Source: Tetracentron sinense (Eukaryota > Streptophyta > Magnoliopsida > Trochodendrales > Trochodendraceae). From it: a stretch of 64,000 bases of DNA. Within the stretch, counting starts at the first letter, position 1. Each line of letters begins with the position of its first letter. Where the stretch lies: assembly GCA_015143295.1 (NCBI GenBank), contig CM026556.1, forward strand, positions 20,584,547 to 20,648,546, given 5' to 3'. Shown here piece after piece: positions 12,632-22,951 of this stretch. The notes under the pieces are model-generated. The model saw only the letters and a program-made list of their open reading frames with translations, ran no database searches and was not told the origin of the DNA. The translations under genes and the position numbers were made by a program.

Positions 12632-13305
12632 TGTAGAACCCCGGATCTTGATGGCATGACACGATGAATAGTGTTGTGAATAGTGTTTTCCAAGGCCTAC
12701 AGCCTTGAAGTAATTATGGGTTTATGTTTGAAATGAAATAGGGGTTTTTATTTTTAATATTAGTGTTTTTAAGTATTATAAATGTGTTAATATCTTGAGA
12801 GGGATTTTCCTTTTGACTATAGGAGTGAACACATAATTGGGACAAGTTCTAAGTTTGAAAAAGAGAGATGCCTAATCATAACCTCGACTTTAAGGAGCTC
12901 TAGTTTTGTCACTGTTAATCAGAATCAAATGATTCTTGAACCATTAGAAAGGTATGGAAACCCTCTTCGAGATTCATGTTTATCATTTTTCCATATTTTT
13001 AATTAAAGAAAGGTTAAACATCGGATTTCTGAAATTGGGTCTGCTGGAAAATCTGGGCTACTGAAATTCATTCTAGACTAATCAGCTTTAGAGCCCATTT
13101 TGGTAATTAAGAACTCAGAATCTGGATGTGCTCATTTAAACAAAATTGTTTTCCTTTGAATGATGAGTCCAACGCAAGTTGAATTCCCTAAATCCGATAA
13201 GTGAGTCAAAAGTTATGGTCAAAAAATCAGGCGGGAAAAAACAGGAGGTTGCAGGTAAATTCCGGTTGACCGCCCCTCAAGGCCGGTCGACCAACTGTCA
13301 ACAAA
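12632..13305 (+). repeat. Tekay-type LTR 'A' (partial)
   Basis: Starts TGTAGAACCCCGGATCTTG after a polypurine tract. It follows LTR B (13522 onward) closely up to the GGTCGACC word region at ~13260-13300, then stops where an inverted pol fragment begins. It contains the conserved block at 13164-13220 (CCAACGCAAGTTGAAT through GTCAAAAGTTATGG). The same partial LTR recurs at 29534-30208. Confidence 0.8.
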
Positions 13306-13521
13306 AATGCCAAAAATGGCTTTATTTGTCGGAACACAAAGTCTGTCTTTAAAGGAGACCGTACTATTTCTCCAGCAAAAGTCCTCAAAACCGTTGTTAA
13401 TCGACTTGTTCATAGAAGCATGCAGTTCTTCATCACTCCACTGTAAGTCTTTTTTCATGTCTAAGATGGCTGGCCTAACTGCAATGTTAGCCACTAAGGC
13501 TCTATATGCTCCAACATTGAA
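13306..13521 (-). pseudogene. Inverted Tekay pol fragment (RNase H-integrase linker)
   Basis: The minus strand reads LVANIAVRPAILDMKKDL, ASMNKSINNGFEDFCWRN and VSFKDRLCVPTNKAIFG. This aligns with the linker of the sense element at ~11090-11270 (MANVTIRPYILVRIREL, ITFKGRICVPADEEL). It sits in opposite orientation between two same-direction LTRs. The same scrap is at 30209-30423. It is probably left from an inverted relative into which LTR B was inserted. Confidence 0.8.
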
Positions 13522-14815
13522 TGTAGAACCCTGGATTTTGATGGCATGGCATGGTAAATTGTATTGGGAATAGTGTTTTCCAAGGCCTAAAGCCTTCATG
13601 TACTTATTGGTTTATGTTTGAAATGAAATAGGGGTTTGTATTTTTAATATAAGTTTTTTTGAGTATTATAAATGTGTTAATGTCTTGAGAGGGATTTTCC
13701 TTTTGATTATAGGAGTGAAAACATAATTGGGACAAGTTCTAAGTTTGAAAAAGAAAGATGCCTAATCATAACCTCGACTTTAAGGAGCTCCCGTTTTGTC
13801 ACCGTTAATCAGAATCAAATGATTCTTGAATCATTAGAAAGGTATGGAAACCCTCTTCGAGGTTCATGTTTATCATTTTTCCATAGTTTTAGTTGAAGAA
13901 AGGTTAAACATCCGATTTCCAAAATCGGGTCTGCTGAAAAATCTAGGCTGCTGAAATTCATTCCTAACCAGTTAGCTTTAGAGCTCATTTAGGTAATTAA
14001 GAACTCCGAATCTGGATGTTCTCATTATAGACAAAATTGTTCCCCTTTGAATGATGAGTCCAACACAAGTTGAATTGTCTAAATCCGATAAGTGAGTCAA
14101 TAGTTATGGTTAAAACATCGAGCGGGAAAAAACAGCGGTTACTGGTGAATCCGGTCGACCCCCCCTCATGGCCAATCGACTGAATGTCACCAAAAATGGG
14201 CTTACAATAGGGGTTTTGGCCTGGCTGTTTGACTGCCCCACCTAGCCGGCCGACTGGGACCCCGAGAAATTGCCCAGTTGGGCCATTTTCACCATTTCAT
14301 TAAGGGTAGGAAGGTCCTTTGACCTCCCCTTACTCTATATATTCCCCAAATTCATGGGTGGGGGTTTCCATAAACCCTCATAACATAATTCGAGAGAGTT
14401 GGAAAAGGGAGAAAGGGAAAAGCTAGGGCTTTTGACTAAGGGAGCTTGGGTGATCTTTCTTCAAAGCTTGGATCCTTTTTTCAAAGCTTGGATTCTTAAT
14501 CAAGGGGTTTCTTCAAGTTAAGAGTTAATCCTCAAGGTTAGTACATCCTTCTAGTTGGCTTTAGTAATAACCTAGATTTCCTTGAAATAGTTGTGGATTG
14601 ATCTTGTCTATTTCCTTCTTCCTTGAAATCTACCATGTTCCTTAAAAAGATTGAGACTAAAGTAAATGGTAATGGATGTGTAGAATGGATGGATGGTTGA
14701 GGCGATTGGATGCCAAGTAGATGTGGATTTGTTGTGTGATGGAAATGGGGAAGGGCAATGTACACATAATAAACGCACACAAGATGTTTGATGAAATTTG
14801 AATGATGAAAATATG
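13522..14815 (+). repeat. Tekay-type LTR 'B' (left part)
   Basis: Starts TGTAGAACCCTGGATTTTG. It runs through the conserved block (14057-14113), a GGTCGAC/CCGGCCGAC word region (~14148-14245), a TATA-like box (14334) and the transcribed-side motif GGTTAGTACATCCTTCTAG (~14537), then meets Tat-like sequence. The second copy is at 30424 to ~31766. Orientation matches LTR A. Confidence 0.75.
14334..14343 (+). promoter_or_regulatory. TATA-like box of Tekay LTR B
   Basis: TCTATATATT follows a CT-rich stretch and precedes the presumed start of the R region. The same box is at 31237-31246 in the second copy. Confidence 0.5.
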
Positions 14816-15333
14816 AATCTGTGAAGGTATTTATAGGTTTAGCTCTGTATGCCCATAGATGGCCATGGATGACCATGCCACTTGTTTTACACTCCTTACC
14901 AAATATGTCAAACAGATCTTGAGTCTTACGTGTCACATGTGTGAGCCTACTATTCGTAAGGTCGGTCTAGAGTCGAAACCTGGTTGAGATGACTAGCATT
15001 AAATGCGTTAAATGCTAAGAAAGTGCTTTTCACCTAATACCGGAGTAGAATGATCACCTCCTGATTATTTCATCCTGCGAGTCAGTCTCGTTGTTGACTA
15101 AAGCTTGGGCTCATTGTTTATGGAAACACGGATATAATAACCATTGTCCAAAGAGGTCGGTGACGTTCGTCCTCTGAATAACGAATACGTTGTCATGAAG
15201 ACAACGTGTCCATTGTCCTGAATAGAATGGATTCGTTCTCTATTTGAATACATGTCTCCCATTTGTTGACATAACTATGAAAATTAGCTCATTCTCCAAC
15301 ACTTAATGATTTTTACAAATTTTATCCATTACA
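14816..15333 (-). repeat. Tat-type LTR, minus orientation, partial
   Basis: This matches the right part of 31767-32515 in the second copy. On the minus strand the LTR would begin TGTAATGGATAAAATTTG just after the purine tract CATAAAGAGGCAAAT (plus 15334-15348). Boundaries come from comparison of the two copies and the tract, not from a second LTR of the same element. Confidence 0.55.
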
Positions 15334-15763
15334 ATTTGCCTCTTTATGATACCTTGAACGTAGTTCAATGTGTCATAAATTCAACGACGCACAAAGTGGA
15401 ATACTTGACTCCCTACAGACACGAAACGTCGAGTGTACTATACGCGAATGTGTAGCGTTGTGCTAGCTGTATCACGTTTGTAAAACCGTCATACCACAGT
15501 AATGCATGGAAGGCTGTCATCATTGCCTTTTGAGAAGCTCGAGATGTTCTGTTTCCTACGACGATTACTCTGTTCACCCAAAAGACGATCGTGCCCATGA
15601 CATTGCTTATATGTACGATGGAGATGAAGGCTCACTTCATCCTGCATGAAGTTTTGTCTAACATGCAGATTCGAATTTATGCAAATATCTATCTTGACCC
15701 TGCCCCTTCACACGTGTATGACAACAATAGTGGCTATTCTCGTCCTTGACACTCTTGATTTGC

Positions 15764-15772
15764 CTATATATA
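15764..15772 (+). promoter_or_regulatory. TATA box of the antisense extra ORF
   Basis: CTATATATA lies ~270 bp upstream of the ORF's ATG at 16032. A possible leader intron (GTAAGATC at ~15900 to TTTCCCAG at ~16010) lies between. The copy at 32947-32955 keeps the same box, GTAAGATC and CCCAG. The spacing suggests that the ORF has its own promoter rather than using the element's LTR. Confidence 0.5.
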
Positions 15773-16031
15773 CGAAGGAACAATGCTTCTTCTTTTTCAC
15801 TTGAACTTTTGCATACTGTTACTCTACCAAACTTGTCCCTCAGTCGAAGACTTCAAGCTTTCATCTGCTCTTCTAGCCCTTTACAGAGACAAGAATTCAG
15901 TAAGATCTTATTTCCTTCTTCTTTGCTCTTCACCTTCTATTGCTTTCCTCTGGTTCGTCTTTCTCCTTCTCTATTGGTCTTCGTCTCTCTGCTTTTTGAT
16001 TTCCCAGTTCTTCCTTCCTCTCATTTACATT

Positions 16032-18150
16032 ATGTCTGAGGTTAGAGGTGACAATGCAGACGAAGTCAGCTGCTCTGGTAGTGCACCGTACTATGCCTAC
16101 ATAGCCGAGACTTCCCAACACCAAAAATTCCAAAAGGAAAACCTAGCCCAATACAAAACCCACTTCCAAATACCTTCTCGTGTCAATCTCCATTTCAAGA
16201 GAGAAGATGCCCTGATTGATTGGCATTTTGACTCTTCCACTATTGTCTACCTCGCCCAGCTCGAGGCTAGACTCCAACTTCCCTTGGACCCCATAGTGGA
16301 ATCCGTTCTCTCCGCTCTCCAGCTCGTTCTAGGTCAAATGCATCTGAGCTTCTATAAGTACATGTCCTTGGTGGTTAAGTTCATCAAGGATGGGTACGTC
16401 ATAGAAGCAAGGCATCTCTTCCAATTCCATCACGCAGTCAAGTGCCAAGGGAGAAGGGCAAAATCGAGAAATATTTCTCTTGGAATCAAAAGGCAAAGGT
16501 TCCCGACTTCATCTCGGGCTTGGCTGATATTGATAGGAATTGGAAGGCGACGCCATTCATTGTCTCTGGGGCTTGGAGATCAGAGTCCACTTCACCACCT
16601 GTCCCAGCGTCTTTCAAAAAGGTCTAGGTAACTATCTCTGTTGTCTTTCTCTTCCATTGTCAAACTTCGTTGTTACTGATACTCCTTTTCCTTATGCAGG
16701 CCCGAAGATGAGACACTTCAAAGACCTCACCAGTGTCGAGGAGTGTGTCCTAACGAATATTAGCAAGGAAAGGGGAGGGGAATACGTTAGGTGGAAGAAG
16801 CCGAAGAAGCGAGACTGGGGCATAGTCAGCGTGCGAAATCCAACTCCTCCTGTTGACAAAGGACAAGCCAGTCCATCCTCTGTCCCGTTGTTGTTGCGGC
16901 TGATTATTTAGATGAAGACATTGAAGAAGACATGACAAGCCAACTTCCTTTACTGGCCAGAGCACCACGAGCTCTAAGGAACATACTGCCACAATGGCCC
17001 CCACAACGGGTCTTGCTGCTGCTCCTGCTGGCAAATCACCAAAAACAAAGAAGAGGGACGCCACCGTAGCAGACCTTTTGGTTAAAGACGGAGCAGAAGT
17101 GCTGGCGAAGGCCAAGAAGAGGAAAAAGGAAGAACACGAAAGACTACGCAAAGAACGTGGCAAGGGGGTCATGGCTCCGACCTCCGAACTTGTGGAGATC
17201 AAGGAACCTACTAGACTATTGGTTGCTAGCCAACCTTTGGTTAGAGAGGCTACCCCTACCACCGCCCCTCCACTGCTGCCCTTGCTACTGTGCCAAGGGA
17301 TTTGGTGACGCCGGAGGATCCCCGCACCTGGTACCTTATCTTCCCATCTAGGACTTGCCTACTGACAATGAAAGACTTAGTAGTGGACAATGGCTTCGTG
17401 GCTGTTAGCATACGTTGGACCATGGGGCTCCTCACTGACATTGCTGCAACGAAGAATATGAATAAGACGGTGCTAAACCAAACTGGCATCTAGGCTCTCG
17501 CAATGGTAAATTTCATTTATGCCTTGCATACTTCTACTTCTCAATTCAAACTTCCTCATACTGATTTTGTCCATTCTTTTTATCTGATGAACATCGTGTT
17601 CTTCGAGATGTTTGAGAGCTAGGACGGTCTTCACGAGGCGGCTGCCTACTGGAAGGAGCTGGCCACTACTGTAGTCAAAAAGGCAACGGATGAGAAGATG
17701 GCACTTATCAGCGAGTTGCACCAAGCTCAAGATGAAGTGAAGGATACCACAAAAAGGGCTGATTCATATAAGAGTTAACGGGAAACTGCCCGTGAAGCTG
17801 CTTGGCAATCTGCGAAAGCCAAAAAGAAAGCAAGCGAAGAGGCCGATAATGTTGTCTTTCGGCTCAGCGAGTTGGATGAATTTTCACACACTCTATCTAG
17901 GTAGCTCGAGGCATCTGAGGCTGAAAAGGAAGTCTTGGCAAAGTAGCTCGAGGAGTCAAAGGCCGCAGCAGAAGCCTTAATGGAGACTCTTCAAAGCCAC
18001 TTCCAGAAGGAGATGGACTGGCTGCTTGCTAAAGACCAAGTTGAAATGGAGAGAGAACTGCTGAACGAACTCCGAGAAGCTAGACGACTGATCTGAGGCT
18101 GTTGGTCTGGACTTCGTTGACCTCGATGACGAAAACGAGGTGTAGGGAGT
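16032..18150 (+). pseudogene. Putative gypsy-type transposon family (PF04195-like) extra ORF
   Basis: From ATG 16032 (MSEVRGDNADEVS) the N-terminal half has the family's core: a helical stretch (LQLPLDPIVESVLSALQL, then HLSFYKYMSLVVKFI), followed in neighbouring sequence by KIEKYFSWNQ and ADIDRNWKATPFIVSG. A basic stretch (KAKKRKKEEHERLRKERGKG) is at ~17110-17165. A long Glu/Lys/Ala-rich coiled-coil region fills ~17640-18090. GT-AG bounded stretches at ~16628-16700 and ~17505-17580 look like introns. This is an accessory protein of plant Tat-type elements whose biochemical role is unknown. About five or more breaks; fossil. It lies antisense to the Tat integrase. Confidence 0.65.
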
Positions 18151-19019
18151 GGAGCAACCTCCTCAGTTTGATTACCCAGCTCCCAATCTGCCTGATCTTC
18201 CTGTAAATCCTCTTGCTTCTGCCGAGCCTACTCCTGCTACCGCTGCTGAGGCCATAGTCCAGTCAAATGCTGCTCCATTACTCAACAATAAACCCGTTGT
18301 TTAGCTTTTCTCTTTTTTCCATTTCGTTGTACTCTTTACTTCTTCTTCTGCTTTTCCCATTTGTGTAACGCTCCCATCATGGAATTTAATTAATGAAGGC
18401 TCCCTTTTTGCACAATGTCTTGTTTTCCATATGTTGTGATAAAGCACTTTGAATTTTCACAAGGCATATAGAACGTGAATTGTCCATACAAAAACACAAG
18501 ATAATAAATCAATCATCTTTCTAAATCCAAGGCATTGAGAACGTAAAAGTGCCAAGAATGCATGAACACTTGATAAAGCACCTGAAGTAATTGATAATAA
18601 GATGCTAACACACTAAGTTAAAGAGCACAGAGGCTTTGTAGTGTAACGTATCGTGAATGCAATCTGAAAAAATGATATTTTATATGGAGAACGTATGGTG
18701 ACTCGTGGTGGGACACCATGCTCAGAGGACATTCCATTATTAAAAGCCTCTGGTTTGCTCAGATGGCAATTCCTTTGGATAAGCCATATGTGTCCCGTGG
18801 TGATTACCTTGTTCAGATGAGAAACCATTTGATGTTGTAATGCATTCAAGATAGTTCACTAGACACTTGCATTAAACACTTGTTTACTAACTCATGAATA
18901 ACTCCAAGAAAGAACACATGTGAATGAATTCACTGTGTAACTCATAATTTTATTGAAAAAATTACCTCAAATTCATAATGTTCCACGATTTTTGGATTAC
19001 ATTACCTTGTAAATCTTTA
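18151..19019. other. Spacer between extra ORF and Tat integrase end
   Basis: The first ~250 bp look like the 3' end of the extra ORF's transcript (C-terminal Pro/Ala-rich codons, then T-rich sequence and AATTAATGAAGG). The remainder, 18420-19019, is AT-rich without a supported gene on either strand. Confidence 0.4.
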
Positions 19020-19193
19020 AGATAGCATACGACGGTCCACGATGTATGGTCCTTCCCAATTAGGTCCTAGATTTTTGCTGTTGATTTTTCACGTATTCTG
19101 GAAGGCTTTTCAGAGGACGAGATCCTCGACTTGAAGAACCCTCCTCCGTACCTTTTTATTCTAGGCCTTTCTCAGTTGTTGTTGATATCTCCA
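19020..19193 (-). pseudogene. Tat-type integrase C-terminal fragment
   Basis: The minus strand holds VLQVEDLVL and, further on, LGPNWEGPYIVDRRMLS. These are the conserved end-of-integrase blocks (KVGDLVLR and LGPNWEGPY type) of plant Tat/gypsy elements. Only ~55 residues' worth is present before the neighbouring LTR. Fossil. Confidence 0.75.
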
Positions 19194-20996
19194 TGTAAGC
19201 ACCCTAATTTTGCATCCCTTTAGTCTCTTTTCACACCATTAAAAACTCTCGTCCCCGTGCTTCGATTTTCAGAAATGCCCATGAGGTAAGAAAATGACCA
19301 AAATGCCCCTAGAATGCAAAATGACCAAAATAACCCAAAAAAGTTATGAAAAACTCAAATTTTGTCCAAAATATTTTTTTGAATTTTATCAGTTTAATTT
19401 CGGTAGTTCTTGGGATCAAATCAGGCTTAAAGTGAAAAAATGACCAAAATACCCCTATGATGTAAAATGACAAAATACCCCTGAACAAGTGCTCAAAAGT
19501 TATGATTTCATCTGAAATAATTTTACAAATTTTTTGGTTCAATTTTTGCTATTTCTGAGCTTAAAAAAGGCTTAAAACGATAAAAACAAATTTTCAACAA
19601 ATAGGAGCATAAACCAAAAAAACCCAAAAAATCAATTTTTTGAAGGGCGAAACAAGGCCCTAAAGGCAATCTCATCCTTTTAAACGGCACGGACCCATGT
19701 GGGTCCCATCTGCGCTGCAAACTTCATTTTTATTTTTATTATTTGTTCATAATAAAATATATTAAATCTCGCCTTTTAAAACGGCGCGGATTTAGTGTTT
19801 TCCGCTTTGCCGCCCCACTGTTCATACTTCTATACTATTCATTAAAATATATTAAATCTCACCCTTTAAAATGGCACGGGCACTATTCCGAAATACTATA
19901 AATACCCCACCTCGCTTCCTTTAAAATTCACCAATTCCTTCTCATTCTCCCCTTTTCCGATTTCAAAGTTATTCTTAGTGCCCGGATTCCCGAGAAAGTC
20001 GATTACGAAGGGTTGATTCTCGAGACCCCTTTTTAGAAATCTTTTCAGATTTCCCAGAAGGTACATTTTCTCCAAAATGCTGACTTTTGCTTTGTCTTTT
20101 AGTAGTTTAATTAGCTTTTTAATTACTTTTTTAACTAAGACTGCTTGCAACATACCATGTCGAACATCTACCCGAACTTCGGTTCAAACTTAACTTGTCA
20201 TGTCGAACCCCTGGCCGAACCTCAATTCAAATATAGCCTTGCCTAGTCGAACCTTTGCCAGTACTCCGATTCAAACCTAGCCTTCCCTAGTCCAACCTCT
20301 GTCTGAATCCCGGTTCAAAATTAGCCTTGCCTAGTCGAACCTCTGCTCAAATTCCGGTTAAAACCTAGCCATCCTAGTCGACCCTAGGTTAACCCTAGCT
20401 AAACCCTGGCTTGACCTCAACCAAACCCTAGCTAAACCCCAGTTAAACCCTGTTTAGGTACCCACCTGAGGTTCCCTGGCACGAGCTTAAAAGGCCATTT
20501 TGCTTTCAAATTAGCAAATACCATCGAATCATTCAATCAAACCATCAATCAACCTCCGGAACTACGTGTGGCTTGATTCCACTAATAGTGGATACGTAGG
20601 CAACCCTGATCAGGTTTAGCTTCCCTAGGATAGAATTCCTATTCTGTTTCTATCCTGTCCATCTCATTACATGTATCTTACTGTTATTATCATATCTGCA
20701 TAGCATATAAATCAAATTTAAAGCTTATCTTATGGTTTCCCCATTTTAATTCAAACATAGGGAGTAGGTAACTATCTTCGGATGGGAGTTTTGGAGTGTC
20801 TAACACCTTCCCTTAACTCAACTAAATCCCTAACCCTGACCTCTGACTTTCAGACCATGCCTTTTCCAAACATTTCAGGGACCTATTTCCCTCAAAATTA
20901 GATAGGTGGCGACTCTCAACCCAATTGTAATTTATCGCTATTCCTCCTCGGGTTCAATCCTGATCGGGAATGAGCGTTAAAATTTTGGAACTCACA
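19194..20996 (+). repeat. Ogre/Tat-like LTR, copy 1 (5' LTR)
   Basis: Starts TGTAAGCACCCTAATTTTGC and ends GGAACTCACA, 1.8 kb. It closely parallels the LTRs at 38489-40364 and 46969-48921. It carries two AATAAAATATATTAAATCTC-type motifs, a TATA box, and an internal ~42-bp repeat series of the form GTCGAACCTCTGCC...GGTTCAAA at ~20155-20390. A primer-binding site follows, so it is a 5' LTR; only ~190 bp of interior remain before another element. Confidence 0.85.
19896..19904 (+). promoter_or_regulatory. TATA box of Ogre-like LTR copy 1
   Basis: CTATAAATA follows GGCACGGG. The same box stands at 39214-39222 and 47696-47704 in the other LTRs, always just after a GGCGCGG-like motif. Confidence 0.6.
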
Positions 20997-20998
20997 AC

Positions 20999-21016
20999 TG
21001 ACGACTCTGCTGGGGA
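20999..21016 (+). other. Primer-binding site, Ogre-like copy 1
   Basis: TGACGACTCTGCTGGGGA lies 2 bp after the LTR end. The equivalents TGGCGACTCTACTGGGGA (26723-26740) and TGGCGACTCTGCTGAGGA (40366-40383) sit at the same place. I recall tRNA-Arg primers for Ogre elements, but did not match this to a tRNA. Confidence 0.65.
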
Positions 21017-21190
21017 CATTCAAGCCGAATCTAAGTTTGAATCAAACATTTGAAACCACATCAGAAGCTTTCAATTTCATCTATATGCTAACTCATTTAT
21101 TTGTTATTTGAACATCGAGCATTTGTTTGTGACCTTAGAAATATGCCTAGGGTTCCATTTTTATTCATTGCTGAAATTTATCCAGATCAA

Positions 21191-22373
21191 TGATCTCTAA
21201 GACCTAGAGGGGGGGTGAATAGGTCTATCTAATAATTTCTAACCAATTTTAATTTTTCAATTAATATGTTTAGAAATCAATGAACAATTCACTCAGACAA
21301 TCCACACAAATCAAACACAGAAGATTTTTACGTGGAAAACCCTAACGGGAAAAAACCACGTGACCTCGTCCAGCAACAAACTTCACTATGAAAAGATTTC
21401 AAGTACAAGATAAGACCTTACCAAAACAGAAATGACGTTCCTAGGTATAGACTCTTACTCTTGATTTCCACGAACCAGCAGGTTCGATCTCCGCCGTAGC
21501 AGCTTCGGTTCCACACCGACCAAATCTTCTCAAGCTACTTCAAAACCACGATCACACACGATCGATCTCCTTCCACGAAGGCTCCGGATCAAACACCGGA
21601 CACACACACAAGGTGTAGGGTTGTGAATCAATTTAGGAAGTTTCAAACCCTAGAGGGATCTCATATAGATCTGAGATCACACAATGCAAGATCAAAGGTT
21701 TAGATCTATACTTGCATTCTCTAGGATCAAAGAAAGAGGAGGGATCAACAAAGATCTAAAAGAACCAGAGGAAAAACCCTAGAGGAGTTTCTCAGACCTC
21801 TACTCTTTCAAAAATAAACAAAGATACGAATTAGGTCTCCAAAAAGTTGTTTATATAGGGTTTAAAAAAAGAATCCAGAAAAATAAAAATTCTTTTTTCG
21901 GGGACCGATCGAGCGGTGCACATTACCGATCGCTCGGTCCAAAACGGATCGATCGGTGCTCATAACCGATTGATCAGTTGAAAATCATCTCTCTGGAAAA
22001 ATACCCCATACAAATTTTTTGTCCAGTCGATAACCACCGATCGCTCGGTAGGCCACCGATCTATCGGTCTCAACACCGAGCGATCGGTTGAGACAGAATT
22101 TTTTCAAACCATATTTCTTTTCATGTTTATTTGATTCAACTAAGATCAAACAACTTTGTTAGGTTTAAAACTATCCTCCTTGGTATGTTTAGAGTTATCT
22201 AAGTCAAATCCAACCTAGGTAGGGGTCTCTAAGTCCATTACCTGTCTAGATCCAGAGTAGGAGCTTTTTCTTCACTTTCTTCAATCTTCTTTATGCTTTA
22301 GCTCTTCTCTTATGACAAGTTGAACACGACTCGATTCACATGACCTATCTAATGATCACGGAATTTGCCAACA
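21191..22373 (-). repeat. Sirevirus-like 3' LTR
   Basis: TGTTGGC at the minus-strand start and a terminal CA at 21191 give 1183 bp. A TATA-like CCTATATAAAC stands on the minus strand near 21860-21848. The palindromic-word array at 21904-22088 lies upstream of that TATA box, in the promoter part. Confidence 0.65.
21904..22088. repeat. Palindromic-word array in Sirevirus-like LTR
   Basis: Seven 12-14 bp words of the form ACCGATCGCTCGGT or its relatives, at 21904, 21925, 21945, 21964, 22036, 22055 and 22075. Some (ACCGATCGCTCGGT at 22036 and ACCGAGCGATCGGT at 22075) are reverse complements of each other and could pair. The spacer between the fourth and fifth words is shared with the Tekay-type LTR at ~56541-56600. 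Confidence 0.85.
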
Positions 22374-22951
22374 CCTACTTAGGGATTTACAATCTCCCCC
22401 TTTGGCAATTCCGGGACAAAACAGGACTAACTCATATACTAGGTTCAAATTTTCCCAAATGATTCAAAAATGGAAAATTGACCTTTACATGACTCAAAAA
22501 TAATTACATGACATTTGACATTTTAACTTGTCATGATTCACCAAATTTAGAACCTGTTTGCCTGCACATGCTAATCAAAAACCTGTGAAGCATGGGAAAT
22601 AAAATATGGAAAGAAGTAAAACATGTATAACATCAACAGGTTAATCATGTATCCATAACATCATCCACAAAATCACAAAATCATCATCCACAATATTATA
22701 TCCATATGCATATCATGCACTCTCCCCCTTTTTGGCTCGAAATGCCAAAGGCGGACTATAAACAATAAAATTAATGCATAAACATCAAAGGAGATGAGAT
22801 ATAAGAGAATGAGAATAAACCATCCAAATTCATACATCCATAACCAAGTCAAAATACATCTAAGTCTCAAACTAATACTAGGACTAAGGTAAACTCCAAA
22901 ATGTACACATGAACCATAAGGAGTATCTATCCTAGTACATCAATCTAACTA
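22374..22951. other. Non-coding stretch before Sirevirus-like LTR
   Basis: Contains CTCCCCCTTTGGCAA (~22393) and again CTCCCCCTTTTTGGC (~22722), polypurine tracts when read on the minus strand. The first is the likely functional tract. No gene seen. Confidence 0.45.

Larger units (their letters stand above)
9212..13305 (+). mobile_element. Decayed Tekay/Del-type chromovirus (Ty3/gypsy), 5' part missing from window
   Basis: Starts inside the protease, directly after the Athila 3' LTR, which suggests that the Athila element landed in this older element and that its gag and 5' LTR lie left of the window. PR, RT, RNase H, integrase, a chromodomain-like tail, a polypurine tract and the first ~670 bp of the 3' LTR follow in order. 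Roughly eight or more breaks are scattered through pol, so it is an old, inactive copy. Confidence 0.8.
14816..19193 (-). mobile_element. Tat-lineage Ty3/gypsy remnant, minus strand, with antisense extra ORF
   Basis: Read on the minus strand it shows the end of an integrase (19193 to 19020), a spacer, an additional ORF lying antisense (16032-18150 on the plus strand) and then a 3' LTR. This layout, with an antisense additional ORF between pol and the 3' LTR, is known for Tat-lineage elements in plants. Gag and most of pol are not present. Fossil; the right edge is the start of an Ogre-like LTR. Confidence 0.6.

Noticed and set aside
20390-20455. Telomere-like AAACCCTAGC phrases in the Ogre-like LTR
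   Set aside because: The units are irregular (CTAAACCCTGG, CTAAACCCCAG) and recur at the same LTR position in other copies, so they belong to the LTR and are not interstitial telomere repeats.
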